Shown: positions 32,901 to 39,014 of the stretch, piece after piece
Layout of the letters: every line of letters begins with the position of its first letter
How positions within the stretch are numbered: position 1 is the stretch's first letter
DNA from: an uncultured Bacteroidales bacterium
GTDB taxonomy: Bacteria > Bacteroidota > Bacteroidia > Bacteroidales > Paludibacteraceae
DNA length: 64,000 nt
NCBI GenBank assembly: GCA_937891975.1
Contig: CALAUA010000015.1
Location: 244,485-308,484, forward strand
Direction of reading: 5' to 3'
Translations under genes and position numbers: made by a program
Notes under the pieces: model-generated
What the model saw: the letters and a program-made list of their open reading frames with translations, nothing else
What the model was told of the DNA's origin: nothing
Database searches by the model: none

Positions 32901-33236
32901 GCCCTCAAGGTAACTCCATGGTTTACCTAAAGAGAAATAACCAGGAGAAATTTCCTCGGCAATACCTTCTACACCAACTTTGGTGTCTTGTACCATCAAC
33001 GAATAATTGCCACTATGACCTGCTTCTTGATGGGTCAAATTGAAGTTAATGGATGATCCCAAAACTTTTTGACTGATATTGCTCACATACCAATCCTTTG
33101 GCTGAATCTTACCATCAAATTTCTCACCGCTCCAATCTTCAAAACCAGGGTTGGGTACTTGTTGAGCAGATGCAAAAATGCCACTCAGAATGATTAAACT
33201 ACTTAATAAAAAGCGTTTTAAGTAAATTTTTGTCAT
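23913..33236 (-). CDS. Giant secreted surface protein with about 30 cadherin-like repeats
   Basis: 3107 residues. The N-terminal signal peptide ends near FASAQ. Residues about 25-275 (VPNPGFEDWSG...) resemble the PCMD carbohydrate-associated domain. I count 15 repeats of about 83 residues (about 280-1530). A second PCMD-like module follows (about 1535-1735), then 15 more repeats (about 1735-2990). Each repeat has the pattern L..I.V.G..L.GF.P....Y...LP.GTT..P.V......Q.V.I, then a TVTAEDG-type strand and TYTI.F, matching cadherin-like beta-sandwich domains (Pfam PF12733 from memory). The last 100 residues (IGIYTQEGQLLFYKKI...GKIMVH) look like a T9SS sorting domain. The likely role is adhesion or glycan binding at the cell surface. 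The promoter is at 33329-33361 and uvrB follows. Confidence 0.88.
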   Translation of the reverse strand: MTKIYLKRFLLSSLIILSGIFASAQQVPNPGFEDWSGEKFDGKIQPKDWYVSNISQKVLGSSINFNLTHQEAGHSGNYSLMVQDTKVGVEGIAEEISPGYFSLGKPWSYLEGIDTKTATAGTSGGINFKYRPDSMSVWIKRIGANVDKEDFYLLYYAWSGTAKSSKYKAKNGNCTSVSQTNEESDIRLALDANECGTDQKANQIAEGMWREKKEYGNWTNIRVPIYYFNNDVPTMMNIIFSASNYPNYRANSGLYEGNALYVDDIELIYSSKIQKLYVGGKEWKGFDPNTQEEQTYSLGRSATNIPEIKAVRGAGSITNAKGETASFAGRELSGSEITITNGEIDGTPTVITVKSEDGKSTTTYKIKFVREASTNAKLASIYVNGNAISNFKPDLGTYTHQLPYGTTAIPEVTVEKQEDEQTVEITQATSLTGTATIKVTAADKKATKTYTITFSVAKLSDNTLKDIKVNGVSIPGFTPSQTIYRVSLPTSTTTIPDVEAVSAYPAGEQTITYTEPSTIDGGTYQISVTTPGNPTPKIYKINFKLEASSYSMLKSLQMGDNLIPNFDPTHTTYYVNLPIGTTELPDITFEKGEPTQQVTIQEGGLDGTTTVTVLAGNGTDQTVYKIVVSTAKSEISTLNMIYIGGEALSDFASNTTSYSYTLPIGTTELPEITVEKGDEYQSVNILTNGINGTTRITVSAQNGSTTIYQIAFSVAKATNATLKMIYLDGQPLEGFDPKILEYDCPLPKGTTTLPIITYDQADQYQNVTVRSGGVNGDYKITVRPQSGAAQTYTLHFSVATSDNADLKMIYLNGQPLKGFDAQTLNYTDTLPMGVTTIPEVTFDKADESQKILSIRNNNIHTIKVTAESGNIQTYTILFIIQRSNSAFLNMIYLNGDSLDTFDKNTFDYNVYLTQPTCPRITIDKEEGQQVTITAPYSAGQAKIVVTPESGASNTYTINFVNVSSNYALLKNIYVDGKAIADFSSEQFIYNVVCDTYDPDITYDAESTQQVTIFRQKNMVTLYVVSGNSKAQYEITLHPKANTDCTLRNILANGESIDSFSPSTYTYTLSVTDTLPTITYEKLYAEQVVYAGMLNANTYSLLVAAQSGDTARYTLHFEKQLSNDANLINLQLQGMDGAITFVPTTYEYIVSLPEGYALPNILVETKAGQDVAMHSASNTEQQVIVTAEDGTTNTYRIIYDRKKSANAWLSDILIEGASLDGFDAEVYEYIDTLAWRTKVVPCVQPIGSHKDQVITTYHSAIDGTTTITVLAPDGETTKTYAIHFPVIKSSNTALGGLEVNEAIDYTFNPNTTSYHILLPYGTTAVPTIFYDKAEPEQEIEYIAAPLDGITKFIVTAENGEQRTYSLTFSVQQSALPNVLKSITVNDYPLDLTHGNNIEVNLPYGSTEFNVAYEKNFAEQTVSMVSAGVAQPTIITAYSNRANEDSTVYVLTPKVTTYTPATLTSISVDGTPLANFRPDQYSYIVNIENSVPEITYTALDDVIVTETSSDSKHIQFTVETGEYSNIYTVHFYYQNDVIPSNNFTEMENTVHNGKSKPKGWMVPADCADKYEWGGFLSSPVVTGPEVTVLPNGVIHLSTWRNGDANSIYGSVPGIMTIGTLQLTLKSSGNSTSSVSGGITFRNTPEQIAIDYRVTAASNMKNWRLWVNLSDGTNTTPTLYKGPLTITEDFQNHVEDLDYSGLGLIQQMNITVNSGHSDNAEDYGGATKCTSELDIRNLRFIYNSTLAGATIDGQNAIIDGTNITYQIDSTEYCKFPELKLVGQKSDQMPIVTWGEEENGIRKALIRNYGEDGSYTDYTLTINRTISAEKRLQNIFVNGTTLADFSSDNATYTYTLPNGHTTLPSIEAIPMSVHGKVSVHYTKDAAIIDVTAETGDAMQYTIQFVEEQSNSTQLASITANGIIFDADTREYHIEGDKLPTIEFTKLSDGQTVTLSNGVLTVLAEDGITTGQYAIILDKPTTTAQLSDIEVNGVSILGFSSDTYDYTLAQPNTVAFKRAYDTDSVVFVQDPKYMEWQVFGNDKHTYRIIYPTELSSNTYLKAIYIDSTLYNDFDPQIYDYTYRTDNPVHIHAVANDQADSLHVAYSIHGDTTIYTYKVVAEDGTVGNPYTLTIVPNLSNHAHLQSILLDGQPLDGFHADNLSYSIILPVGSFKAVEPTIPTIEYQLGAARQQVSIEHGGLGETTNIVVTSEDGNAQSIYQLHFEAEPSHCVALTNIAVNGAPINNFESSRHYYSVKTTDDEALLTWASQDNFQTVTQSHSGNIHILHVLAQDGVSTADYEIEVYKENASSDVTLRNILLDGQNFDQFQPSINDELIFSPMQQRYNINLPSGSLYLPEVSALLNCEGQEVQIVRVDQTIEIHVTAPDKVSTNIYTLRFFVPQSSNAHLQMIYLGTDSLDGFAPDRYNYFINLPIGQAHMPEVYPIQQESTQTVIDSITGPLQHTIYVTAEDGTTQQYLLAFQRTYSDADTLIAIFADGVMIDGFQPDSFYYDYLLPVGTDHIPELSWQEADEWQTVTANTIINTPIKQINQIDVHAGSGKKNTYTVSYEIMQSDVDTLQMIYVKMDSISGFDAHTNDYYLYLAPGDSIAPSVTWQEGDVYQLVETQSLPYLIASTQIGWKQIITVKAQNGQTRTYTIYFMFSRVLSTNTDLLNIYINGAPIEDFTPNRHNYIYSVPEGGTLPFVSVEKAEWYQVVDILRGDTTRITVTAENDNYNATYTIIFNYQQSPYSYLEGIYQDDVLISGFQPDSFYYDIVLPYGTTEHPAFTYLLGKEGQTVAVDTFIVEVGGQTQTTYRFSVTAPDPMYSTDYDVRVMVALNDNCRLKTLTVQGEEITGFHADTTNYQLIYPIGSDSTQLMKLEDIAAVAEDLNAEVTIYQTDVNFLIQVNAQDGEHSRVYTIEQIITLSDNARLSGIYLDSVLLRDFDPEVMEYVYYVTNAQPIIEAVAEDSMATIEYSMYTLEEPFYIYVTAHDGTERVYTIFFTASTIESAKVPSAHDVMIKHIGGLDFAVATLRKNVSIGIYTQEGQLLFYKKITEVDQNNAVIVTNPDGSDQLLDIYNTTTQFSLPEKNRIFFYVFFENDKNRIKSGKIMVH

Positions 33237-33648
33237 AATTTATGTCTTTTGTTAATATTTCTATGTTAAATGTTCATATTATTAAGATTTTTATAAGTAA
33301 AATGCTATATAAAAACCCAAAATCGGCTGCAAAATTAATATAAACAAATGAAATACGCAAATTTTATTCGCGCGCGCGTACTTTTTATTAAATAAGTGTA
33401 CCTTTTTCCAAAAAAACATTATTTTTTGAAAAATCTCTTTTCATCCTCCTTTTCTCTCCTTTACTTTTCCCTAGCTTTTCCCATACCATTCTCGTACCAC
33501 TTCCTTACCACTTCCTTACCACTCTGTACTTTCTCTGTCACTTGTTTGTTTGCCCCATACATTATTGTGTTCTTAATTCAAATAGAAAAAATATCGCTTT
33601 TTTATAAAAATAGTAGATGTTTGGCACGATAATTGTCCGAAAATAGGC
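33237..33648. other. 412-base divergent intergenic region
   Basis: It holds the promoter of the giant gene (33329-33361, - strand) and its leader of about 85 bases. A pyrimidine-rich block (about 33428-33560) follows, with an 11-bp unit ttccttaccac repeated at 33501-33522. I see no TAnnTTTG promoter for the + strand hydrolase, and a 78-codon frame (33396-33632) has no protein-like composition. Nothing else was recognised. Confidence 0.6.
33329..33361 (-). promoter_or_regulatory. Bacteroidota promoter for the giant surface protein
   Basis: On the - strand: TTTG (33358-33361), 20 bases, TAATTTTGC (33329-33337). The leader is AT-rich, about 85 bases. Confidence 0.8.
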
Positions 33649-34272
33649 ATGGACCGTTTACCTGACATATTGCATCCAGAAACGCGAGTAGTAGTTTTCG
33701 ATTTGGATGGTACGCTCTATTCCAGGAGAGGAATGGTGCGTAGAATGATGTTTCGTGCTCTTTTAGATTGGAGAGTAATGCTTGCAGAGCGTAAGGTGAG
33801 ACGCTTGTTACGTGGCAAGTGGTATGGGAATAAGGAGCGTTTTTATAAGGTATATTTTAGTGAATTGGCTAAGCAGCACAACTATACTATCAACTATGTT
33901 CGTTGGTGGTACACGACTCGATATATGCCATTGATGATCAGTGTGATCGGGAAATTTCAAAAGTTGGCAAAATGGGTGCTTCCTTTCATGGAAGAATGCC
34001 GTAAAGTAGGCGTGCGTATGGTCGTGTTGTCAGACTATGGATATACACATGAAAAACTTCATGCGTTAGGATTGAATGAGAACGATTTTGACTGGGTAAT
34101 CTCTGCGCCTGAATTAGGTGGGTTAAAGCCTGCTGCCGAGTTGCTAGCATGTGTAGCTAATCGAATGAACGTCAGCACACGGCAATGTCTTGTAATAGGT
34201 GATAGAGAGGATACTGATGGCGAAATGGCAAAAGCCGCAGGTGCTACCTTTTATCACATCATCAATCAATAG
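33649..34272 (+). CDS. HAD-superfamily hydrolase
   Basis: 207 residues. Motif I is VVVFDLDGTLYSRRG, with nucleophile D18 and acid/base D20. Motif II is VVLSDYGY, a lysine lies in GLKPAAE, and motif IV is VIGDREDTDGEMAKAAG. These are typical of phosphatases of the phosphoglycolate or haloacid dehalogenase-like type. The region between motifs I and II is a basic, aromatic helical cap (MVRRMMFRALLDWRVMLAERKVRRLL) that may touch a membrane or a nucleic acid; that is inference. The substrate is unknown. It stands alone on the + strand, diverging from the giant gene and converging with a CYTH gene 11 bases away, and has no recognisable promoter. Confidence 0.85.
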   Translation: MDRLPDILHPETRVVVFDLDGTLYSRRGMVRRMMFRALLDWRVMLAERKVRRLLRGKWYGNKERFYKVYFSELAKQHNYTINYVRWWYTTRYMPLMISVIGKFQKLAKWVLPFMEECRKVGVRMVVLSDYGYTHEKLHALGLNENDFDWVISAPELGGLKPAAELLACVANRMNVSTRQCLVIGDREDTDGEMAKAAGATFYHIINQ

Positions 34273-34283
34273 TCTGCTCTAAA

Positions 34284-34730
34284 CTACATATTCGCATTGT
34301 AGTATTTGGGGTCGTCGGTGACTTCGGTGCCGATGAATGCAGGTAATTCGAAGGATTGTTCCTCGTCTGCTAATTCAATCTCTGCTACTACTAATCCCTC
34401 ATACTTATCATGAAATTCGTCTATTTCCCACTTCAAGCCTTTTTCTACAGCAGGAACAATCCAGCGTGTTTTGTCGATAATAGTACCTTGACATAACTTC
34501 ATGAGTTCTTCAGCATCGTATATATCAATTTCTTTTTCCCATTCGTACCGTGCAAAGTGCCCTGCAGCAGGTTTACCTTTGATGGTGATATATGCCTTGT
34601 CATCAGCAATGCGTATGCGCACAGTACCCGTTTTTTCGCGGGAGATATATCCTTGACGGATGTGGTGATGAGCTGTAGCAATTAGCTTGTAACTGGCATC
34701 TTTTACCAAATATTTTCTCTCTATTTCCAT
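34284..34730 (-). CDS. CYTH-domain triphosphatase-like protein
   Basis: 148 residues, one CYTH domain. The signature MEIERKYLV supplies the ExExK motif at residues 2-6, and the tunnel strands VRIRIADDKAYITIKG, RYEWEKEIDI and KWEIDEF supply alternating charged residues. Short bacterial members of this family hydrolyse inorganic triphosphate or related substrates; the substrate here is not determined by sequence. It starts 9 bases after the D-lactate dehydrogenase-like gene and is the last gene of the run beginning with the NamZ-like gene at 38762. Confidence 0.87.
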   Translation of the reverse strand: MEIERKYLVKDASYKLIATAHHHIRQGYISREKTGTVRIRIADDKAYITIKGKPAAGHFARYEWEKEIDIYDAEELMKLCQGTIIDKTRWIVPAVEKGLKWEIDEFHDKYEGLVVAEIELADEEQSFELPAFIGTEVTDDPKYYNANM

Positions 34731-34739
34731 TTTCTAAAC

Positions 34740-37535
34740 TTATTTGCGCTTTGCACACATATTCACCAAATGTGCAATGCCGCAATACTCTATGCCTGAA
34801 TGTGTGCTCAGCCCAATCTCGCAAGTGCGTGAGTTGCTCACACCCATGGTTGCACCTGCTTTCTCCACTTGTGGCTTGAGTTTGCGTAGTGCCCATTCGT
34901 TCAATTCAGGATCGGTAAAGCCCTTATCTCCTGCAAACGCGCAGCAGCCAATCTCCTCTGGCACCAGCACATTCTTCGTACATGCCTTAGCCACACGGAT
35001 AATCGCATCTGCTACACCCATCTGACGAGTAGAGCAGGTTACGTGCACTGCCACGCAGGTGTCCAATGGCGTAATCTCCACCTCGCTTATCACAAACTTA
35101 TCGATAAACTCTGCAGGTTCGTACAACTTCATGTGTTGCATCGTTTGGCGCATTCGATGGAGGCATGGACTCTGGTCACACAATATTGGCCAGCGACCAT
35201 ATTCACTGGCTTTCAGCAATGCCAACTCTAGTTCGGCTGCTTTGCGCGCTGCCTCATCGGGCATACCTTTGCTCTCCCAAATCGTACCGCAGCAGAGGTT
35301 CTCCATCTTCTGAGGGAATATCACCTCATAGCCTGCTTTGTTCAGCAACTCCGTCATATCATTGATTAGTGGTGTCTTACCCGATCCTAGGCGTTGGTTC
35401 AAGCAGGATGGGAAATATACTACTCGCTTGTCTTGCAATCCTTTTAAACCATTTACCACGCCATAATCTATAGCAGTCTGTTTCTCTTTCTTGCGCACAG
35501 GACGAGGCAGTGATGGTGTCCATAGTGGCACTAGTCCACCTGAACCATAGTGCATCGCTTTGCCGAGTAACCTTGTTGCTTTATCGCCTAATACACTATG
35601 TGCCACATTCGCTACTTCCAGTAGGCCTGTCAGCGCAGTGCCTATACCAGCCAAGTTCTTGCCTGCCCAATAGCCTAATTGCTTGCCAGCGGCACTCATG
35701 TCGTGTTCACGCACCAAGTGGATATAGTCGCCCACATTGATTTTGATAGGGCAGGAGGTGGAGCATAGTCCGTCACCTGCACAGAGGTCACGACCAATAC
35801 GGCGGAATTCTTTTTCCAAACTACTGAGCAACTTCTTCGCCTCTCGCTTTTTTGCCTTATTGTCTTCTTGCCTAATCACCTCTTTCAATCGTGCCATCTC
35901 GCGCTGTACCACGATACGCTGACGGCTTGACAACGCATATCCGCAGGCGACGCAGTTCACTTCGCAGAAACCACATTCGATGCAGCGGTCAATCATCTCG
36001 TGCACCTCTGGCAATGGTTTTATATGCTCTATGTACGAATGTGGGTCTTCGTTGAAGATAACGCCAGGGTTCATGATGTTCTCAGGGTCAAAGAGTTTCT
36101 TCACCTCGCGCATCAATTCATAGGCATCATTGCCCCATTCGCGACGAACAAATGGCGCCATGTTGCGCCCTGTACCGTGCTCGGCTTTTAGACTGCCATG
36201 ATACTTGTCCACTACCAAGTCCACCACTGCGCGCATCATACCGTCGTATTGTGCAATGGCTTGAGGCGAGTCGAAACGTTGGTTGAGAATGAAGTGGTAG
36301 TTACCCTCAAGTGCGTGACCATAAATAACGGCTTCAGGATAATTATGCTTAATAAAGAGTTCTTGCAAATCCAATGTTGCTTGTGCTAAATGTTCGATAG
36401 GGAAAGCAATATCCTCAATCAAACAGGTAGTTCCTACCTCGCGTGTACCGCCTACTGCGGGGAAGATACCGCTACGCATTGCCCAATATTTACTTGTCAA
36501 TGTTGGGTCAGATGTAAAGGCTGCAGGTTGGCATAGTTGGTAGTATTTCAGCAGTTTTTGTAGTGTGAGGTTTTTCTCCTCCAGTTCTGCTTCTGTTAAG
36601 GCGTCTGTACGAATGAGTGCTGCACCTGCATCTGCTGGCAATCCTTGTAGTTCGGGAAAGTCTTTCTCGACTGTGCGCATCGCTTTGCGGTCGAAGAATT
36701 CTGCCGCAGATAGCAATCCCGTTTGTTTCATTTCAGTAATGGCTTCGCATGCCAGTTTTGTGGTAGGGAAGAGTAGCAATGCAGAAGCGCTATAAGGTTG
36801 TATCTCGCCTGTCGTCATTGTGATGGAAGACAAAAAAGCCAATGTGCCTTCGCTACCTACCATCAGGTGGGCGATAATATCAAAGGGGTCTTTGTATTCT
36901 ACGAATGGTAGGATTGTCAATCCCGTAACGTTCTTGATAGCGTATTTATTGCGTATCAGTTCGCACAAAACGGGATTACGTTGTGTCTGAATACGTAGGT
37001 CGTCAATCTTACGTACAAATCTTGGGTGTGTCATCAAGAATTGTGCTCGACTCTCTTTGTCGCCTGTGTCAAGTATAGTGCCGTCAGGCAAGATGATACG
37101 TACTGATTTCAGTACGCGGTAACTATTAGCATGCGTACCGCAACACATTCCAGAGGCATTATTCATTACGATACCGCCCACCATAGCCGATTTTAGACTT
37201 GCTGGATCAGGTGTGAAATACCTGCCGTATGGCTTCAATATCTCATTCACTCGTTGCCCCACTATACCAGGTTGCAAGGTGATGCTTTTGCCATTGTCAC
37301 GTACGGTGTATTGTTCCCATTTCTTACCACAAACTACAAGCAGGCTATCGCTGATGGCTTGACCACTCAAGCTCGTACCTGCGGCACGAAAAGTGATATG
37401 TTTTTTCTCTTTGCGAGCACGCGTTAGTATAGTTTGCACTTCTGCTTCTGTAGCAGGATGCAACACTTCTTGTGGAATCAAACGGTAGAACCCTGCATCA
37501 GTTCCCCATGCCAAACGTTCGATATATTTTTTCAT
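34740..37535 (-). CDS. D-lactate dehydrogenase-like FAD/Fe-S oxidoreductase
   Basis: 931 residues combining three modules: an FAD-binding type 4 domain (ITFRAAGTSLSGQAISDSLLV near 50-70; PGIVGQRVN), an FAD-oxidase C-terminal domain with HALEGNYHF and AEHGTGRN, and a ferredoxin/CCG part. Cluster cysteines are CIECGFCEVNC (about 518-528) and CAGDGLCSTSCP (about 584-595). The C-terminal cysteine-rich segment has CCGTIWES and CCAFAGDKG. This architecture is that of GlcD-GlpC fusions that oxidise D-lactate or other 2-hydroxy acids and pass electrons onward. The exact substrate is unknown. It starts 3 bases after the NamZ-like gene. Confidence 0.88.
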   Translation of the reverse strand: MKKYIERLAWGTDAGFYRLIPQEVLHPATEAEVQTILTRARKEKKHITFRAAGTSLSGQAISDSLLVVCGKKWEQYTVRDNGKSITLQPGIVGQRVNEILKPYGRYFTPDPASLKSAMVGGIVMNNASGMCCGTHANSYRVLKSVRIILPDGTILDTGDKESRAQFLMTHPRFVRKIDDLRIQTQRNPVLCELIRNKYAIKNVTGLTILPFVEYKDPFDIIAHLMVGSEGTLAFLSSITMTTGEIQPYSASALLLFPTTKLACEAITEMKQTGLLSAAEFFDRKAMRTVEKDFPELQGLPADAGAALIRTDALTEAELEEKNLTLQKLLKYYQLCQPAAFTSDPTLTSKYWAMRSGIFPAVGGTREVGTTCLIEDIAFPIEHLAQATLDLQELFIKHNYPEAVIYGHALEGNYHFILNQRFDSPQAIAQYDGMMRAVVDLVVDKYHGSLKAEHGTGRNMAPFVRREWGNDAYELMREVKKLFDPENIMNPGVIFNEDPHSYIEHIKPLPEVHEMIDRCIECGFCEVNCVACGYALSSRQRIVVQREMARLKEVIRQEDNKAKKREAKKLLSSLEKEFRRIGRDLCAGDGLCSTSCPIKINVGDYIHLVREHDMSAAGKQLGYWAGKNLAGIGTALTGLLEVANVAHSVLGDKATRLLGKAMHYGSGGLVPLWTPSLPRPVRKKEKQTAIDYGVVNGLKGLQDKRVVYFPSCLNQRLGSGKTPLINDMTELLNKAGYEVIFPQKMENLCCGTIWESKGMPDEAARKAAELELALLKASEYGRWPILCDQSPCLHRMRQTMQHMKLYEPAEFIDKFVISEVEITPLDTCVAVHVTCSTRQMGVADAIIRVAKACTKNVLVPEEIGCCAFAGDKGFTDPELNEWALRKLKPQVEKAGATMGVSNSRTCEIGLSTHSGIEYCGIAHLVNMCAKRK

Positions 37536-37538
37536 ATC

Positions 37539-38762
37539 CTAATACAAGTAATATTTACTACTCTCTTCGCGATATTTCTCTACATCCTTTTCCCAATATA
37601 CCTTGGCGTCTTCCCAACGGTAGCGTTTGCCAAAGAGTTCTTTGATTTGATTAGTTCCACATACTTTGTTGAACATACTAAAACGCTTTTGATCGCACTC
37701 TGTAAACCAGTCGTGCTTATCGCCCCATAGGCGCATCATTTCCTGTACGACGTAGAACTGTATCTCGCTCAAAGCAACTGCTTCGTAATCAGTTATATGG
37801 ATTTGTACTCCTTGTATGTTTTCTCCTTTGAATACACTATAATAGGGCTTATAGTGCAATCCTCTAAACACTACTCCGGGCAACTCTAGCGCATTGAGTG
37901 CTTGTGCCAAACTATCGGCATTCACCCATGGCGCACCCATCACCTCAAATGGCATGGTGTATCCTACACCTATATTAATATAATAAAACTCTCCAAAAAT
38001 GCCTGTCACTGGATAGTATATCGCCGTTCTGCCATGAGGTACGTGGGGCGATGCTACAATCCATTCTAATCCTGTCTCATCCCATGTCATGTCGCGTGTC
38101 CAACCTTGCATTTCCACTACGGTTAGTTTGCATGGCTGTTCGGCTTTTGCATTGAGGTATAAAGCCAACTCTCCAGGCGTTTGACCATAGATATAAGGTA
38201 TAGCAAATCGGCTGACAAACGAGTAGAAGCCATCTTCTACTATACATCCTTCTATCTTCTTGCCACCCAATGGGTTAGGTCGATCGAGGATAACCAATTC
38301 TTTGCCGTATTTTTGACATGCTTCCATCAGATTGCCCATAGTAGAAATATAGGTGTAACTACGACAACCGATATCTTGGATATCATACACCATCACATCT
38401 ATTTCGTCCATCATCTCTTGGGTAGGTTTAGACGTCTTACCATAGAGCGAATACATCTTCAGTCCAGTACGTTTATCTACTTCATTTTCCACGTGGTCAC
38501 CCGCGTAGATGTTGCCACGTACGCCATGCTCTGGACCATACAGAGCGACTAGGTTCACGTTCTCTGCATTGTGTAGGATATCAATGGTAGAAACCAAGTT
38601 TCGATCTACTCCAGTAGGGTTAGTACATAGTCCCACACGCTTGCTTTGTAAAACATCAAAATTACGTTCACGCAGAACTTCAATACCAGTTTTTACTTGA
38701 GCATAGCTAAATGTGCTGATTGTCAATAGGGTGATTACCCAAAATAGTTTGTGCTTTCTCAT
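37539..38762 (-). CDS. NamZ-like exo-beta-N-acetylmuramidase (DUF1343 family)
   Basis: 407 residues with signal peptide MRKHKLFWVITLLTISTFSYAQ. The mature protein opens GIEVLRERNFDVLQSKRVGLCTNPTGVD and continues with LYGPEHGVRG, DVMVYDIQDIGCRSYTYISTM and VILDRPNPLGG, the conserved blocks of DUF1343. Characterised members release N-acetylmuramic acid from peptidoglycan fragments (NamZ). The role here, muropeptide recycling in the periplasm, is inferred by family. It heads an operon with the D-lactate dehydrogenase-like gene; coupling of MurNAc release (whose lactyl ether yields D-lactate) with lactate oxidation is an appealing but unproven link. The promoter is at 38792-38823. Confidence 0.88.
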   Translation of the reverse strand: MRKHKLFWVITLLTISTFSYAQVKTGIEVLRERNFDVLQSKRVGLCTNPTGVDRNLVSTIDILHNAENVNLVALYGPEHGVRGNIYAGDHVENEVDKRTGLKMYSLYGKTSKPTQEMMDEIDVMVYDIQDIGCRSYTYISTMGNLMEACQKYGKELVILDRPNPLGGKKIEGCIVEDGFYSFVSRFAIPYIYGQTPGELALYLNAKAEQPCKLTVVEMQGWTRDMTWDETGLEWIVASPHVPHGRTAIYYPVTGIFGEFYYINIGVGYTMPFEVMGAPWVNADSLAQALNALELPGVVFRGLHYKPYYSVFKGENIQGVQIHITDYEAVALSEIQFYVVQEMMRLWGDKHDWFTECDQKRFSMFNKVCGTNQIKELFGKRYRWEDAKVYWEKDVEKYREESSKYYLY

Positions 38763-38791
38763 GGTTTGTGTTGCAATTTACAAATTCATGT

Positions 38792-38823
38792 GCAAAGGTA
38801 CTAAAAATTTTAGATATTTCAAA
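38792..38823 (-). promoter_or_regulatory. Bacteroidota promoter for the namZ-like operon
   Basis: On the - strand: TTTG (38820-38823), 19 bases, TACCTTTGC (38792-38800). It diverges from the rpsA promoter, with 17 bases between the two upstream elements. Confidence 0.8.
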
Positions 38824-38840
38824 AAAAAATGCTTAATAAA

Positions 38841-38873
38841 TTTGTGTATTTGCTTTTTTTGTTGTACCTTTGC
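38841..38873 (+). promoter_or_regulatory. Bacteroidota promoter for rpsA
   Basis: TTTG at 38841-38844, 20-base spacer, TACCTTTGC at 38865-38873. Confidence 0.86.
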
Positions 38874-38883
38874 ACGCTTTTTT

Positions 38884-38999
38884 GCGGATAATGCGTATCC
38901 GCGCGAGAAAAAAGTAGAATAATATTGTTTAACTTTTAAATCGGATAACGGTTATTGGTCTCGCAAATCGTATGATGGGTATCAATAAGAATGGTTATC
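38884..38999 (+). promoter_or_regulatory. Structured rpsA leader, possible autoregulatory element
   Basis: Leader of about 137 bases with two structures. Hairpin 1 is GCGGATA (38884-38890) with TATCCGC (38896-38902). Structure 2 pairs GGATAAC (38942-38948) with GTTATCC (38993-38999) and, inside it, TTATTG (38951-38956) with CAATAA (38982-38987). It ends 15 bases before the start codon. E. coli rpsA is autoregulated through a folded leader lacking a strong Shine-Dalgarno; a similar role here is inference. Confidence 0.5.
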
Positions 39000-39014
39000 C
39001 AACATTTTGCTAAA

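Noticed and set aside
33396..33632. 78-codon frame in the divergent spacer
   Set aside because: Composition follows the pyrimidine-rich DNA, no start context or promoter, and no recognisable features.
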